Translations under genes and position numbers: made by a program
Shown here: piece by piece, positions 37,726 to 50,417 of the stretch
How positions within the stretch are numbered: the stretch's first letter is position 1
Layout: each line of letters opens with the position of its first letter
NCBI GenBank assembly: GCA_002749535.1
Contig: MZZL01000401.1
Span: 107,639 to 171,638, forward strand
DNA from: Apophysomyces variabilis
Taxonomy: Eukaryota > Mucoromycota > Mucoromycetes > Mucorales > Mucoraceae
Length of the DNA: 64,000 nt
Reading direction: 5' to 3'
The notes under the pieces: model-generated
Database searches by the model: none
The model's input: only the letters and a program-made list of their open reading frames with translations
What the model was told of the DNA's origin: nothing

Positions 37726-39514
37726 AACAGCCGATCGAGGAATGATCACAAAAGTATTGCAAAAGTTGTAGTTGATGATACCAAACATAGTCTTTGTACC
37801 AATAAATACCAGTCTCTATAGCTTTGAACGTGTTAGCGGAACACAATACATGAAGGATAAAGCATTACATGGTACATATAATTTGCAATCATAGTCTTAG
37901 AAGTTTTCTGGCATAGAAAATAATGTCATGCAAGTCAATGATTAATTGATGCGTAGCCGCATCACTACTAGGCGACTGCCCCTCAGTCCGGAACCTTGGA
38001 GATGTTACGCGAACGGCCAACTTAATCGCACTAACAATTTCTATAATTCAAAGGCAATCAATTATATTCAAAAAGCGATGACTCTTGTTATGGGCTACTA
38101 GTTGATAATCCTGGGATACTCAAGATTCATCGGAAATTGCATAATTTCGCTGTATCGCCGCCTGCTCCATGGAATAGCTATTACTATCCACAATACAATC
38201 TAAACTATGTGAAGCATGAAACATTACCAGTACTTTGATATCCCTTGAAATACAAAAAACTTTGCTTTACATAGTAAGAGCAGGCTTTGAGTTTACTCGG
38301 ACGACAGTCGTGATTAGGCTCCCTGGAGATGTCTTTACCTGATCGAAACTCAGACGTTTGCATTCTTGCCCCGGAACTTCTGCATATGTGCACGACGATC
38401 AAGCAATAGAGTTAAGATCTCTAACTTTATCGTCACTGGCTTTCACGGAAGATATTATTTTCATTACCTATTGAATGTGATACTTGGTAACATGTTAGAT
38501 TGTAGAAATGCTACGGATGACGAAATGATTCCGTCAACTGTGTCCTGATCTTCGGTATTAGTATACGCCAAAATATCAATCGTATACAGAGTATATGGCA
38601 CGTGGTAAACATTATGAGATGATTAAACTGAGCGTTCCCTGGCGCCGGAGTGTTCAGGTAAAAAGCGGCGAACGCTTACTGTGGAACGTCAGATTTTTCT
38701 ACCTTAAACACATGGACGATCGCTTAAGACTTGCCATTTTGATTTCAGATCTCGTTGTCGAGTAGTACCATCGCAATAACCGACTGACAACATATACAGC
38801 AGACGTTGGAAAATGCGGAATGGTACAAACAGGATAACACCTATAGAGAATCACTTTCTAAAAGCGGTTACCAGACTTTTACCCTCATTGATGGATTAAT
38901 GATCGCACATGGCATAGTCCCTATAGTGATCGAGTGCACCGTTACACAATAAATATTGAAAATATTGCGCGTCATGAGAACAAAATGGAGTCAATCATTA
39001 TGAGAAAATTTTTTTGAAAGGGAGCTTCAGACGTGATGGAACACAAAATTATTTCGCAACGAGTCGCGGCCATTGAGCCTTTTGGGAGATGATCGGGCTC
39101 CATTGATCGCACGTACTTTGATTCTTTCATCTATGCTCCATTGATTTGTAAGCCGAAAGCTGTAAAAATAAAGAGCAATAGCCAAATCATTAGATGCAGG
39201 TAGAGATGACCGTGGTTGGATATGCAACTGAGGTTAACTTGGTTTGCAGATGAATGAATTAATGGGTTTGGATCTCTAGGTTTCCGATACGAAAAAAGGG
39301 ACCATCTCTGAGTTCGTTATTGCAACATGGGCATCCCACATTTCGTGCTACCGATCCTTTATCGACTATGGTCGTACAGACGAAATTAGCGGAGGTGCTT
39401 TAGCCATCGCGCAACATATAAAAGCATTCAAAAGCAAGAAGCAAAGAACATCATCAACCAAACAACGCATCTCATCTTCTCTCTTGCCTTCCTTCTCATT
39501 TTGTCTGCCAAATA
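37726..39514. other. Intergenic spacer upstream of the CAP gene
   Basis: About 1.8 kb of AT-rich sequence with short ORFs only and no recognised element apart from the TATA box of the CAP gene near its right end. The long 5' region may hold regulatory sites for the CAP gene. Confidence 0.4.
39417..39424 (+). promoter_or_regulatory. TATA box of the CAP/PR-1 gene
   Basis: TATAAAAG lies 91 nt before the ATG at 39515 in an otherwise mixed context. A strong TATA box fits a highly regulated secreted-protein gene. Most other genes in the window lack one this clear. Confidence 0.6.
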
Positions 39515-40432
39515 ATGGTCTCCTACACTTTCCTTGCTGCTCCTGCCATTGCGGTCCTGGCGATCGCTACTCAACTTGTCGAGGCTAGTCCTTACGAATA
39601 CTACTACTACTATGGTGAGGGCAATCAGGTCCAAACTCACCGTGGTCAACCCCATCATGGAAACAACGGTAACCACGGAAACCATTACGGTAATCACGAA
39701 AACCGTGGTCAAACCCACCGTGGCCAGAAAAAGCCTAGCCAGAAGAAGAAACCCAGCCAGAAGAAACCTAACCAGGAGAAACCTAACCAGAAGAAACCTA
39801 ACCAGAAAAACCGTGGCCACAATAACGGCTACTACAACGGCGGTTACTATGACGGTGGCTACTACGACGGCGGTTATGACAATGGCGGCTACTACGACGG
39901 CGGCTATGACAACGGCGGCTATGACAACGGCGGTTATAATAACGGTGGCGGCTATAACAACGGTGGCCAGAACAACGGTGGCGGCCATAACAACGGCGGT
40001 CAGAATACCGGTTCCCAAAAGGGTTCTGCTACAACGGATAGCCAAGCCATCGTGCAGATCCACAACCAAATGCGTGCTCAACACTCTGCCCCTCCTCTCA
40101 AGTGGAGCAGCACCTTGGCCGATTACGCTCAAAACTGGTCCAATGGCTGCCGCTTCGAGCACAGCCACGGAGACTATGGTGAGAACCTTGCTTACGGTTA
40201 TCCCAGCTGGAACGCATCGATCACTGCCTGGTACGACGAATACAAGCAGTACAACTACAACAACCCTGGATTCAGCGGACAAACTGGTCACTTCACCCAG
40301 GTCGTTTGGAAGGGCACCACAGAAATCGGTTGTGGTGTGACCAACTGCCCTAACCTCGGCCCCCTCTACACCTGCTCTTACAACCCTCCTGGAAATGTCC
40401 AGGGACAATTCCAGCAGAACGTCTTGCCATAA
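39515..40432 (+). CDS. Secreted CAP/PR-1 (SCP/TAPS) domain protein with Gly-Tyr-Asn repeat linker
   Basis: Single-exon gene of 305 residues. Residues 1-25 form a signal peptide (hydrophobic AAPAIAVLAIAT, cleavage near VEAS). A YYYYYGEG segment, a His/Gly/Asn stretch and Lys-Pro repeats of the NQKKP type (about 70-95) follow. Then comes a GGYYDGGYDNGG-like repeat (about 105-165). The CAP domain covers about 178-305, with HNQMRAQHSAPPLKWSSTLA, YGENLAYGY, GHFTQVVWKGTTEIGCGV and the disulphide-linked YTCSYNPPGN end. Family knowledge: secreted PR-1-like proteins of fungi bind sterols or fatty acids in the wall or medium. The linker DNA is a coding minisatellite, which also opens long spurious frames on the other phase and strand. 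A polyadenylation signal AATAAA lies at 40443-40448. Confidence 0.9.
   Translation: MVSYTFLAAPAIAVLAIATQLVEASPYEYYYYYGEGNQVQTHRGQPHHGNNGNHGNHYGNHENRGQTHRGQKKPSQKKKPSQKKPNQEKPNQKKPNQKNRGHNNGYYNGGYYDGGYYDGGYDNGGYYDGGYDNGGYDNGGYNNGGGYNNGGQNNGGGHNNGGQNTGSQKGSATTDSQAIVQIHNQMRAQHSAPPLKWSSTLADYAQNWSNGCRFEHSHGDYGENLAYGYPSWNASITAWYDEYKQYNYNNPGFSGQTGHFTQVVWKGTTEIGCGVTNCPNLGPLYTCSYNPPGNVQGQFQQNVLP
39820..40010 (+). repeat. Coding minisatellite in the CAP gene linker
   Basis: Tandem imperfect units such as GGCGGTTATGACAACGGC encode GGY(Y/D)(D/N)GG repeats. Differences between units are mostly at third bases or D/N swaps. Length change between strains is likely at this kind of array. Confidence 0.7.
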
Positions 40433-41962
40433 ATTGAAATTAAATAAAGCAATTTTTCTCTTTGTTTGATCGTCGTGTGCACTTGACGTGTGCTCGCATC
40501 AAACTTTGTACCACAATCAGTATAATGACGTCGTCCACAGGTGAAAATAAGAATTTTTTAGTTTCCCTAATTGCGCGTTTCACAAAGGAGGCCCATGCTC
40601 AGATTGAGCTTCCCACGAGGAGAAACCTTACCAATGTCTCCACAGCAAAAGCAAAGCTTATTCCTAAAACGGCAATAGTTGAATAGATATAAGATTTGTC
40701 ACAACCACAGCGTGAAGGGTCGTGTAGGTTCAAAAATAGAGCAGATGAGTGTTATCAGAAAAACAAGGACCTCTGATAAGAACATGTCAACCACCCCTCA
40801 AAAGCTATCTGAAGTACGTCAATAATTAAGCTTTTGTTGCCAATTGCTCCTTTCAAAGATGACATGATGGATAAATTAGGCTAGCCAAAATTTTTTGCTG
40901 TCCTATTCTTTTTGGTCTCAGTAATCAAGGTCAAGATAGTGTGCGACATTAGCTATACATAAGTTAACGACGTCCCCTTAAATCTACCCCGGTCCAGATT
41001 GACTGTCCAGCGAGCCCGAGATGTAATGATTTCCCACGTATGCAATAAGCTGGGTAACTTATGCTTTAGAAATGAACAAACACTTTATAAAGTTAATCTC
41101 TGCTATTGGCCTGGTTTACAACATAGTAAACAAGACTTACAAGGGAATAGAATATGCAGTACTTACCATTGGGATGTCGTGCATTGTCTGTTAGCACTAG
41201 AACTGCGATCAAGCATGATGTTTGCGTACGAGCTGTAAGTTAAATCAAACCGTTGAAAGATCATTATCAAAGAGTAGACTTAATTGCTTTCAAGTTATTT
41301 TCGGTATCATCTCTCTAAATTGTATGACCTCGCTTTTGTACAATGTTACCCATTTTTCAGAGATGTAAACAGATGATCGTATGATCCAGTATTATCATTA
41401 ATGGCCTCCTTTTTCTTTCTTTGCGTAAAAGTTAGATAGTAGGGATCCCAGCATCGACGAACCATCAGCACGTTTGTCCAGTTTCTCTAATTACTTTCTT
41501 TTCAACATGTGGATTTCTATGAAGAATTAGGTGCCACGCAAAGGTTTACAGCTTCCGATACTATTTTTACGTCGAGTAGTAGTGCAAACTTGAACTTTGC
41601 CGAATATGCGTTTGTAGCATCGAAGAATAGCGTAGAGTTATGAGCAGGTTGGACAAAGTTAAGCTCTTGAAGTATTATTGTAGCATCACCGGCAGCATTT
41701 ATAGACTGGGAAAAACCAATTTCTCTTTTAAAGCCTCCATGATGGTCATCTCTCGAAAATAAATTCCAGGATACATTGCAGCGCGAAAATGGACAAAGCT
41801 TCTCATTTAGAATATGAATTATCACTGCTTCAAACAAGTTTGCCACTGTTTATAGATGTTTTAATACGGTTGCTCAAATTTGTAGACTGGTTAATAAGTA
41901 AGAGTTGCTTGATACGGTTTATTTTCATATCCAGCCAAGGCTGGATAAACTTGCGGGAAATT
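40433..41962. other. Intergenic spacer between CAP and TOR 3' ends
   Basis: 3' flanks of two convergent genes. ORF 41846-41517 (minus, 109 codons, starting with a non-ATG codon) has moderately protein-like composition (for example ILQELNFVQPAHNSTLFFDA) but no recognised family and no clear splice partner, so it is not annotated as a gene. Confidence 0.35.
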
Positions 41963-44900
41963 CTACCAAAATGCACACCTAACAACGAATAGGCTGTGAG
42001 ATTGACTGCTTGCACAAATGAACAAACAAAATTACCATCCAATGTAACATTGACATAGATTCTCGAGAGACATTGCTTGGTCAATTAATTTTTCTACTTG
42101 GGTAGGTACGTCTAATGTCACACGAGGGTTAAAATCGCGACCTGTTAGTTTGTTCGATACGCGGTTGACTACAGCCACCGCACGAGTATTAAGGACTTCA
42201 GGTCCTTGGGCATTTTCTATAGTTGATATGAGTCTATCGCGTTATAATCCAACCTTAATTATATTACCGTTTTCCACGGTCTCAGCTTCAACACGATTCA
42301 CTCTTCTGCTAACAGAGAAATTGCGATGACTTTCCTCTGGCATGTCTTCATGGATTATCCGTTCGATACCGCGGACACGTTCATCTATCAATCTCAGTTA
42401 TGCTTCTGAGGTTCATATATCTAACATTATACCTCTATTTTGTCCTGGACTGGGGTTGGGGTTGGGATTGTTAAGCAATCTCCAATTGATCAATGGATCG
42501 TACACGAATGCCTCCAATACTGCCATTAAACTCTCTTTGTTGTCCCGTAGTACACGCATGACGTGTTCACAAGTAGTACGGAAATTGCCTTCAATACCAC
42601 TAACTTCCATCGCCTTCACAAGCATTCGTGTAAGACGGAAAGGAATCTTTTCAGGGAATTTTTCACGATGCATTGCCACCTAAGAATTGGGAAATTAAGT
42701 TGAAAAATCGCGCTACATATAACTTTTGCTTACTTCGAAACAATCACCAAAATCAATATGAATCACTTTTCCTGTTACCCGGTGTAACATCAAATTGGAA
42801 GGATGTCGATCGCCAAGACCGAGGATATAGCCAACCATAGACATTACCGCCAAAGATCGAGTATAATTGGTTCGACGATCGAGCCATGCCTCAGAGTTTC
42901 GACTCTTTAACCAAAGAACACGGTAGAGATCTTGACCAGTGGTCTTTCCAAACGCAAATTGGAACACTTCTACCTTCTGCATAACCGTCAAATTATCATA
43001 ATCAGGTGCCATCTAATGACACAGCGTGAGTTATCTCATCCATGTAATCCTTCAATGAACTCTTACCTGAAGCATGAGACGATGCTCGAGATTAAGCATG
43101 ATCTTGCAACTGTCACGATAATCACGGATAAGCGTGTGTAGTGTGTCTGTGTCAGGAAGCCAGCCAATAAGACCAGAATTGGGTGACAAAGGCACGACAT
43201 GGTATCGCTCAATACTGAGATGACGCTTGAACGTTTCCGCATCATTCTTAAGCAAGGTGTTGACGAGACCAAAAAGTTGCATGACTCGCTCATCCTGTCG
43301 AAGATCTTCATGACCCTTAAGTAAATACATATAGTCCTTGCCGTCGCTGCCGACCATAGTCAACTTTCTCGGACGTTGTTTCGAAGCAATCACAGATAAA
43401 CTAGGATTAAACCGGGAGATTCGAACGATGGGCTCTCCACTGCGATAGTAACCGGGAACACATAACTCAAGATTGCGCGCGTCAAGTAACCGTGGTGAGA
43501 TGTACTGAAGTTCGAGACTTGTCAACTGTGGCAACTGCCGGGTGATACGTCTAAACACTTGTCCGTAAAGCTCCCATGCCTGGTTCAAATTGTTAAGGTC
43601 CCTGTTCTCTTGGTAACGACGACACCACTCCTGTGCCTCTTGCAAATCACGGCCAAACGCCTGAACAAATGATTCTTCTCTCATGGTTTCTGGGCCTCTA
43701 TCAAGCATTTGATGCAACGGTTCCAAAATCGCAAACATGCCGTCGACGTTGCGGTCACCAAAGAACATACGGGATGCCTCTTCCAAGCCTTCGTGCCACA
43801 TTTCATGCCAAAGAATAGCAACACGAATCAGTTCTTGACTTACCATCAAAGCCTATACATATGCATTAGCTAAGCATATGAGTACGTAATGCAATCGATT
43901 ATCATACCTGATCGACTAATGTTGCACTGTGGATACGCATTTGGTCCATAATGGCGAAAGTAGCAGTCCTTCGTGATGAACTCTGCGATTTGGAGGCAAC
44001 TGTCAAGGAATACACCAAAGCTTGAGGATGCTCCCGGCCAATATCTGCTAGCAGCTGGTGGATCAGATTTCGGACGCTAGGGTTAGGTGCATGGATACGT
44101 GCGATCAGCTGTGGGATGACTTGTAACCATACATCAATGCTGATGGTTCCAAAGCCTTCACTGATAGCAGCGCTAACTTCCCCATGGTAGGCATATTTGA
44201 ACCACAAAGTCAGTAAACGTAGGGTATCTTGCAGAGAGTTTTCTTTGGACAGTGCAATGGAACGGAAAAATCCTTGGATGGCTGGGACAATGTGATGGCC
44301 GAACATTTCAGGCGGTAACTGATCCGGATGAAGTCTTTCATGATGGTCAATGATATCAAAGTTCGCTAAAGCCCAAGCATGCCAGGCTTTGTACCAGTTC
44401 TGATCAAATCGTGTGGCCAGTAAGAACGAACGCAAGATATCAGGAATCGTCTCTTCAGTAAGTTCTTCTGATAACCCACGATGCCATTCACCCTGACGCA
44501 AGTAGCATCGACTAAGTAAACGAGTGTATTCAGCAACATCGTCGGCGATACGGGCAGGGTCAATGGGCATGCTGACTGCCATTTCATCTGGATTCAGACC
44601 AAGATCCTGCATCTTTTGTGCGGTGAAGTCGCGAAGAATATTCAAGGCTCTCGTTCTAATCGCATGCGCTCGATCACCAGTAGCTTGCGACGCTGAGTCC
44701 CACATGTGTTTCAAATGAGCGTAGACAATCTTTGGATGAGGATTGCCAGCCGTTCCATCCACATCCATCAGGTTGCGTAAGGTGGATTCTGACAACGAGA
44801 AACGACCGCTCTTTCGGCATAGATTGGCGAATTTGATCCACATTTCCATATCATCTTGTGGAGATATTACCATAGCGCGCACACGTAAAATGCGTTGCCA

Positions 44901-47900
44901 TACTTCGACATTGCGTTCACAGCCCTCTAGTCGCTTCATCCACGTTCGACGAATGGCATTCTGTCGTTCAACATCGTTCGTAGATTGCTTATAAATTATC
45001 ATCTCCTCTAATTCTGCTAGCATTTGTACTCTCACGACTGTCATGTATGCACGGTTGTAACTTTCACCCAATAAAGCAGTTAACTCAGTATTCAACAGAT
45101 CTCGTGTCTTGCTAATGAATTTCTCTGCCTCTGCATAACGGTTGCGATGCATTGCCAAAAGAGCACGGAAGAAGGTGCGATCCGGACTTTCTGGTTTCAG
45201 CAACGCAATGTATTCCTCCATTTGCTCCCATTGACCCAAGCCCCAAGCTGCAGCTGCAGCATACTGAGCCATGTCTTTACGATCCTTAGGTGAGGCATGT
45301 ATCCATTTTTCTTGGGCCAATGCCGACAATTGATCCCATTCTCCAAGTGCGTGTAAACATCGCATACGACCCAATGTAATGTCCAAGGAATTAGGATGTT
45401 CCTTTTGCTGCTCTTCATAGGCGTCTAATGCATCCTGATATCTATGAAGTTTCTCGTACCATGAAACTCTGCGCTCCAAACCCAGAGAATCTTGTGCAAA
45501 TGTCAGGATACCGACAGCAGCATCCGGCTGCTGTAGCAGATTATTGAGAGACATGAGCATTTCAACAGTCTCAAACGATTGTTCGAGGTGAAACTCGGCT
45601 TCTTTATAGTGAAGAGCCTTTGCATAAGCGTGGCAATTTTGTGCGTAATTTGCCAAGTTTCGAATATGAATCGGGAGGACCTTGCTGTCGTGCTCCATGA
45701 ACTCGGCAAGGTGCAGAAGTATTTGTATGATCTCGGGAGGGATATTGGGCGCCTTAAGTGCAACTTTCAGTGACCGCACCAATTCATCTTGATATTGGTC
45801 AAACAATTCATTCCAACAGGACACAAAGGCAGCGTTGAATAACTCGCCAGCGAGCGGGGAATAGCGACTTGCCAATGTGACACATGCTCGAAGCGCATGT
45901 GAAGGTGATTGTTTAAGTAGTTCGAGACTAAGTCTGCGTATCCATTCCATCCAATCCTCCTTCGTCGACCGATGAGAAACTTCCCAGGCTTTCTTTAGGA
46001 GTTGCTGATTCACAGGTTGCTTTTTAGTTGCGCTCAAGTCAGCTGATGGTGCTTCATCCCCTCTAGAGTCTCTGTATCTGTATATCAGTCTAAGGTCAAA
46101 TACTACCAGTAGCAAACCTATTGTCCAATGCCCTTCCTAGCTCTTGGGGCAGGTTTTCTCCTTTAAGTAACTTGCCGACAAGAAGCTCGTAATTGGCGTG
46201 AGTAATTTTATGCCTTGTTAAAACCTATGCACTTCTGTCAATCCCTGCCATAGAGATGAAGTCAACGTTACCTTGTTAATGACGGGAATGAACTTTGCAT
46301 AATCTGTGCCTAGCTGAAAAATCAGTGCGCAAAGAAGGTCCATCGCAGCATTTCTGGCTTCGATGGGCAGAACGGGCAAAACTCGTGCTAAAGGATGGAT
46401 GATTCGTGACGCGTAATCGAACATATTGACTTTTTTGCATAGATCCGTAATGGTTGTGATAGCTTGTCGGCGAACGGACACTGGGGCGTCCGGTTTTTCG
46501 AAAAATTTGACAACTGCAGGAATCACCAGATGCATATATTCTTCAATGTTGGACCCAAATACAACGAATGCAACAAGTACTCTGTTGGTCGGGCGGCGAT
46601 CGGACGTATCGCTGTCAAAGATCTGGAGCATGTGCGGAAGTAACCTCGGGAGATAGACTTTCAATTCTCCATCCAAGGCTTTGGCGATGTTTTCGATTAG
46701 GGATATGATGGTGATCTGGATGGATGGCAGAGAGGTCCAGTGATCATCGATTAAATCAAAGATATCCTTGAGATAATTACGAATGTGCTGCTTCACGATA
46801 GAGACCAGGTCACTGAGCTTATGGAAATAAAACTCCAGGACACCTGTAGTACAAGGGCGCATCAGTGACAAGAAGCCTGGAATAACCAACGGCAGGAACT
46901 GGACAACTTTAAGGCCCAATGTCTTAAAGATAATCATGATAGCTTCAATGACATAGTAATGATGTTGACTCAGTGATGGATCTCTGAGGATCTTCATCAG
47001 AGAATGCATCACTACTTGTGGATAGTAGTCTTCAGACGATGGACCAATTCCCATCATAAGTAATGTGACATCGTTGCTGGCGAGCTTTGGATCGGCTAAT
47101 GCTTCACTCGGATTACCAATAGCATTCATCTATAAGTAAAATACGGAGGAAAAAGAGAATGAGCTTTGAATTATGAGCATGTATCGTAACTTACCTTGTG
47201 TCTGTAAGGATCTAATGCACCCAAAATACCCATCAGCTTCACGGTCTCACGCCGAATGGTCACATCCTGTTCCGTCTTCAAAATACTAATCAAAATATTG
47301 AATAAAGCAGGATATTTGATGTAGGGCTCAATGACGAAGCCAGTGTTACTAGCTAACTGGCCTAAGGTTCTTAGTGCTGCATCACGTTTAGCGCTCGAAC
47401 TCTGGTCTTGCAACGTTTCCATGATCAACGGCATCAATTCATCCAGATGTGGGATCATATCTTCGCCGCTAACCGTTGCTAATTCACCCAGCGCGCCGAG
47501 TACAGCCGAAACAACGCCTGGAGAAGAATCGCGAGCTCTTGGTAACAGAACCTTTAGAACGGGTTCAATGTAGGGTTTCGTAAGTCGCTGTGCTGATCCC
47601 ACCAAAAGAGATACTAATCGAGCCGAATCTTCCTTTTGGCGACTGACTACTGAATATTCTAGTTCTGTAAGAAGCTGGATCAACGTCTTTCTCAGCGATG
47701 GCATGACATAAGCCGGGTTATATGTTGTCAAGCGACCAATAATCGTAATGGCGATCATTCGGATATCAAACACTTCGTCATTTAGCGCAATAAATAATGA
47801 ACGCACGTTATCAGCCTGCGCAAGATGTCGATCAAATCTCACATCCAAAGAGGATAATACAGTTTTTCGTATGATCGGGTCAGGATCTGCAATACCAACA

Positions 47901-49932
47901 GTAAGCAGTTTCTCTAAAACTTCACCAACCACCTTGATTGCATGCGCGCTAGTCTGGTTACAGATGGGATCTCGAACAAACAGCTGACAGCATGTTACTG
48001 CGGCCGCTTTTCGGATCTCGGGTGAGTCGTCATCTAGGTAATTTACGATACAGCTGCGCACAAATTCATTGAGGACATGGTTAGAGAAATCGAAAGATCC
48101 AAGTGTTTCCAAGGCGAGAACAATGATCGCGCTGTCTTTCGCATCGACGACACCACCTTCACGGAAAGGACGTTCAACCGTCTGGATGACATGACGATTA
48201 GCAGGTGCTCCAGGTTGTTTGTACGGTTGTCCACTTAGTATCATAGAGATAACGTTCAGAAGACGGTCTAAAACGAAGTTGGGATTTCATCAGATCTGAT
48301 AAAACTGTTACCTTGGATAACTGGCGACAATGGCTTGATCCGACTAGAAATGTTATCCAGTGCAGACACCAGCGGTTCGGACAGCTCGCAACTGAACATT
48401 AGATCAAGAAGATCATGCACGTATTTTGTCATTGCTTGGCCCACTGCTGTTGCTAATTTGCTAATGCATAGGAAGACTGGTGTTTCTACTTCTTTCCGTT
48501 GTCGTCTATGCGAACAGTAAGCATTCACAATGAAAATTACATCATCAAAGCTCACCCTTTCACTGATAATGCCTCCTTAATACATGTTAATGTTGCATCC
48601 AAATAGGGTCCCATATTGCTCTTCACTTCAATCGCCACCTGACCAATGGTGATAAGTGCTACACCAAACAGATGTTAGACTTGATAGCACAAATCAATAA
48701 AAGTATCTACCATCTCGCTTGTCCCTGTCTTTTCGCAAAAGGTTTAACAGATGGGTCATAGATTTGCGAAGATAAAGCTCAGCAAACGTAGGTGGGTCAT
48801 AACTCGCTAATGTGGGAATAATGGCAACAACTGTTTTCCTGATCAAAGCATCGCGCGAATCTTTTAAGCTGAGGGTAATCTCACATACGTCTTTGTACAT
48901 GTCCGTCATAAACTTGACAAGAGAATAAAACGTTAATCTCCTTGAACAATTATCGTGAAGTCCTGATCCATTACCATGCCCGCGTGTAATAACAATTCTC
49001 TCATTGCTAACAAACTTCCGTGTGTCGCTTCTGCACTACCCATACGCATTCCTCGATCGGCTTCCGTCCAGATTCGGGCATACCATGTCTTTCTTGTTGG
49101 TGTCTCACGTTGTTGCACAATTTCTAGACATTGACTCAGACAGTCAGCTGCGTTTTCTCGGATAAGATTTCTCGAATCGCGCAAAGCGGACCATATGAGA
49201 TCCAGGATACGAGGTACGTAGGCATAAATCAGTGTGGGAGCCATGACGGCAAATTCGCGTAAGACGAGCACTGCACCTAGACGACTTCGGTCATTCTGTA
49301 ACCATTCCAGAGCCTGCTCAACTTGCGCATCCACCCGATCTGCTGTTAATGTTGATGAACTGACGGCCAACTTGCCCAATGCCCGTGCCGCAGGTATCAT
49401 CACCTGAGGGTCATGATAGGGTAAAAGCTGCCATAAGTAATTGTAGAATCGCAGTGCATTGCCTTCAGGTTCCAGATCAATTAATCGCTCTAATATATCA
49501 GAAGAGATTAGAGATTGGATACTTGTCTCAGTAAGCATATGATTGCTCACCAACGGCTAAAATAGCACCGAGCTTTTCGTTGTTATCGTTTCCATGGGAC
49601 ATTTCGAAAATGCGTCTGCTGATATTATTTGTAAATCGTACCAGGTTTTCATCGGACAGTTCTCGTGAAGCCAATGTTGCCTATCAAATAGTTTGACAAG
49701 CATTAGCCATAGCAAAGAGATGAAACAGTTCGGGGCTTGCCGTTTCGTGCAGTTCGTCCGCTGCTTTCTGTCTTCGGTCGTCATGTCTATGCACTTAAAG
49801 TGAGTGTTGGGAACGAAGAGATATATCCTATTTCACCGTGAATTAAAAGTAATAGGGAACTCACTTTGACTTCAAATCGTTAAATATCCTTGTCAGGTTT
49901 TCTTCACTATTCAGCGTAGCAACGAGCGCCAT
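41963..49932 (-). CDS. TOR: Target of rapamycin (TOR) kinase
   Basis: Seventeen exons: 49932-49865, 49786-49741, 49680-49551, 49489-48975, 48912-48711, 48658-48556, 48505-48312, 48267-47195, 47129-46272, 46224-46118, 46077-43908, 43852-43067, 43012-42734, 42679-42433, 42384-42268, 42216-42036 and 41978-41963. They join in phase to 2,363 residues, the usual TOR length. Order: HEAT repeats (to about 1100), FAT domain (exon 11), FRB (about 1826-1925, [20 protein letters not shown]), kinase domain ([15 protein letters not shown]; catalytic GLGDRHPSN with D2152; DFG at 2171) and FATC ([10 protein letters not shown] then CAFW). TOR is the nutrient-sensing Ser/Thr kinase at the vacuole that drives growth. 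FRB Ser1849 and Trp1915 match the human rapamycin contacts S2035 and W2101. Intron 2 is GC-AG, and the last exon is only 16 nt. A single TOR-type gene is seen here; TOR1 versus TOR2 cannot be told. Confidence 0.95.
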
Positions 49933-50204
49933 CTTTTCTCTCGAATAATGTTATTCTGCTTAAAATGCGGGAAAAAGGGTATGTGCGCCGGTCACAACAC
50001 CTTGAACGGAATTGACTGCTGGCAAATAAAAGTTCAGCGTGAACGAATGGCTTCGTTTCGTTTATTAACGGGATTTCTTTGACTGGACTCCCGTTCGCAG
50101 TGGGGGCACCAGACAGTTCGAATTAAGCAAGAAAAAGTCACAAATGACGTATCCTTGGTAAGGTGAAGGAGCGATGCAGGTTCGATTCGCAGGCTATTCC
50201 AGGT
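49933..50204. other. TOR promoter region
   Basis: Spacer upstream of the TOR start codon. No clear TATA box; nothing else recognised. Confidence 0.4.
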
Positions 50205-50417
50205 CTAAATGCCGTCAGTATGGGTTGGCTTGATCCAGATATATTTCGGCCTTTGGCTTTGATCCAGTGAAACAATAAGCTTCTTCAAATATAACCAATC
50301 TGTCTCGCTACTTTTTATTTCCAAAAGTTCGTACTCGCTGCCTGTCCTTGCCTTTTTCCGAAATGGGCAATTTAGCCGTAAGGAACGAACCACTCTCTTA
50401 ATGCTATTGTATACCAT
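50205..50417 (-). CDS. Possible small protein, 70 residues
   Basis: An ATG at 50417 opens 70 codons to TAG, starting MVYNSIKRVVRSLRLNCPF and ending SQRPKYIWIKPTHTDGI. Basic and hydrophilic, no signal peptide, membrane helix or recognised domain. It lies about 270 nt from the TOR start on the same strand, so it would sit in the TOR upstream region. Composition is protein-like, but the length is within what chance allows. Confidence 0.25.
   Translation of the reverse strand: MVYNSIKRVVRSLRLNCPFRKKARTGSEYELLEIKSSETDWLYLKKLIVSLDQSQRPKYIWIKPTHTDGI

Noticed and set aside
39428..40408. 326-codon ORF on the minus strand and a 268-codon ORF in another plus frame over the CAP gene
   Set aside because: They are produced by the coding minisatellite and have repetitive Val/Ile/Ala or Thr/Arg composition. 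The CAP frame has a signal peptide and a full domain.
41517..41846. 109-codon minus ORF after TOR
   Set aside because: Starts without ATG, no family, no splice partner; kept only as a remark in the spacer entry.
41830..42084. Minus-strand ORF of 84 codons beyond the TOR kinase domain
   Set aside because: It is a different frame running through the TOR FATC exon and last intron; the FATC reading with the micro-exon explains this DNA.
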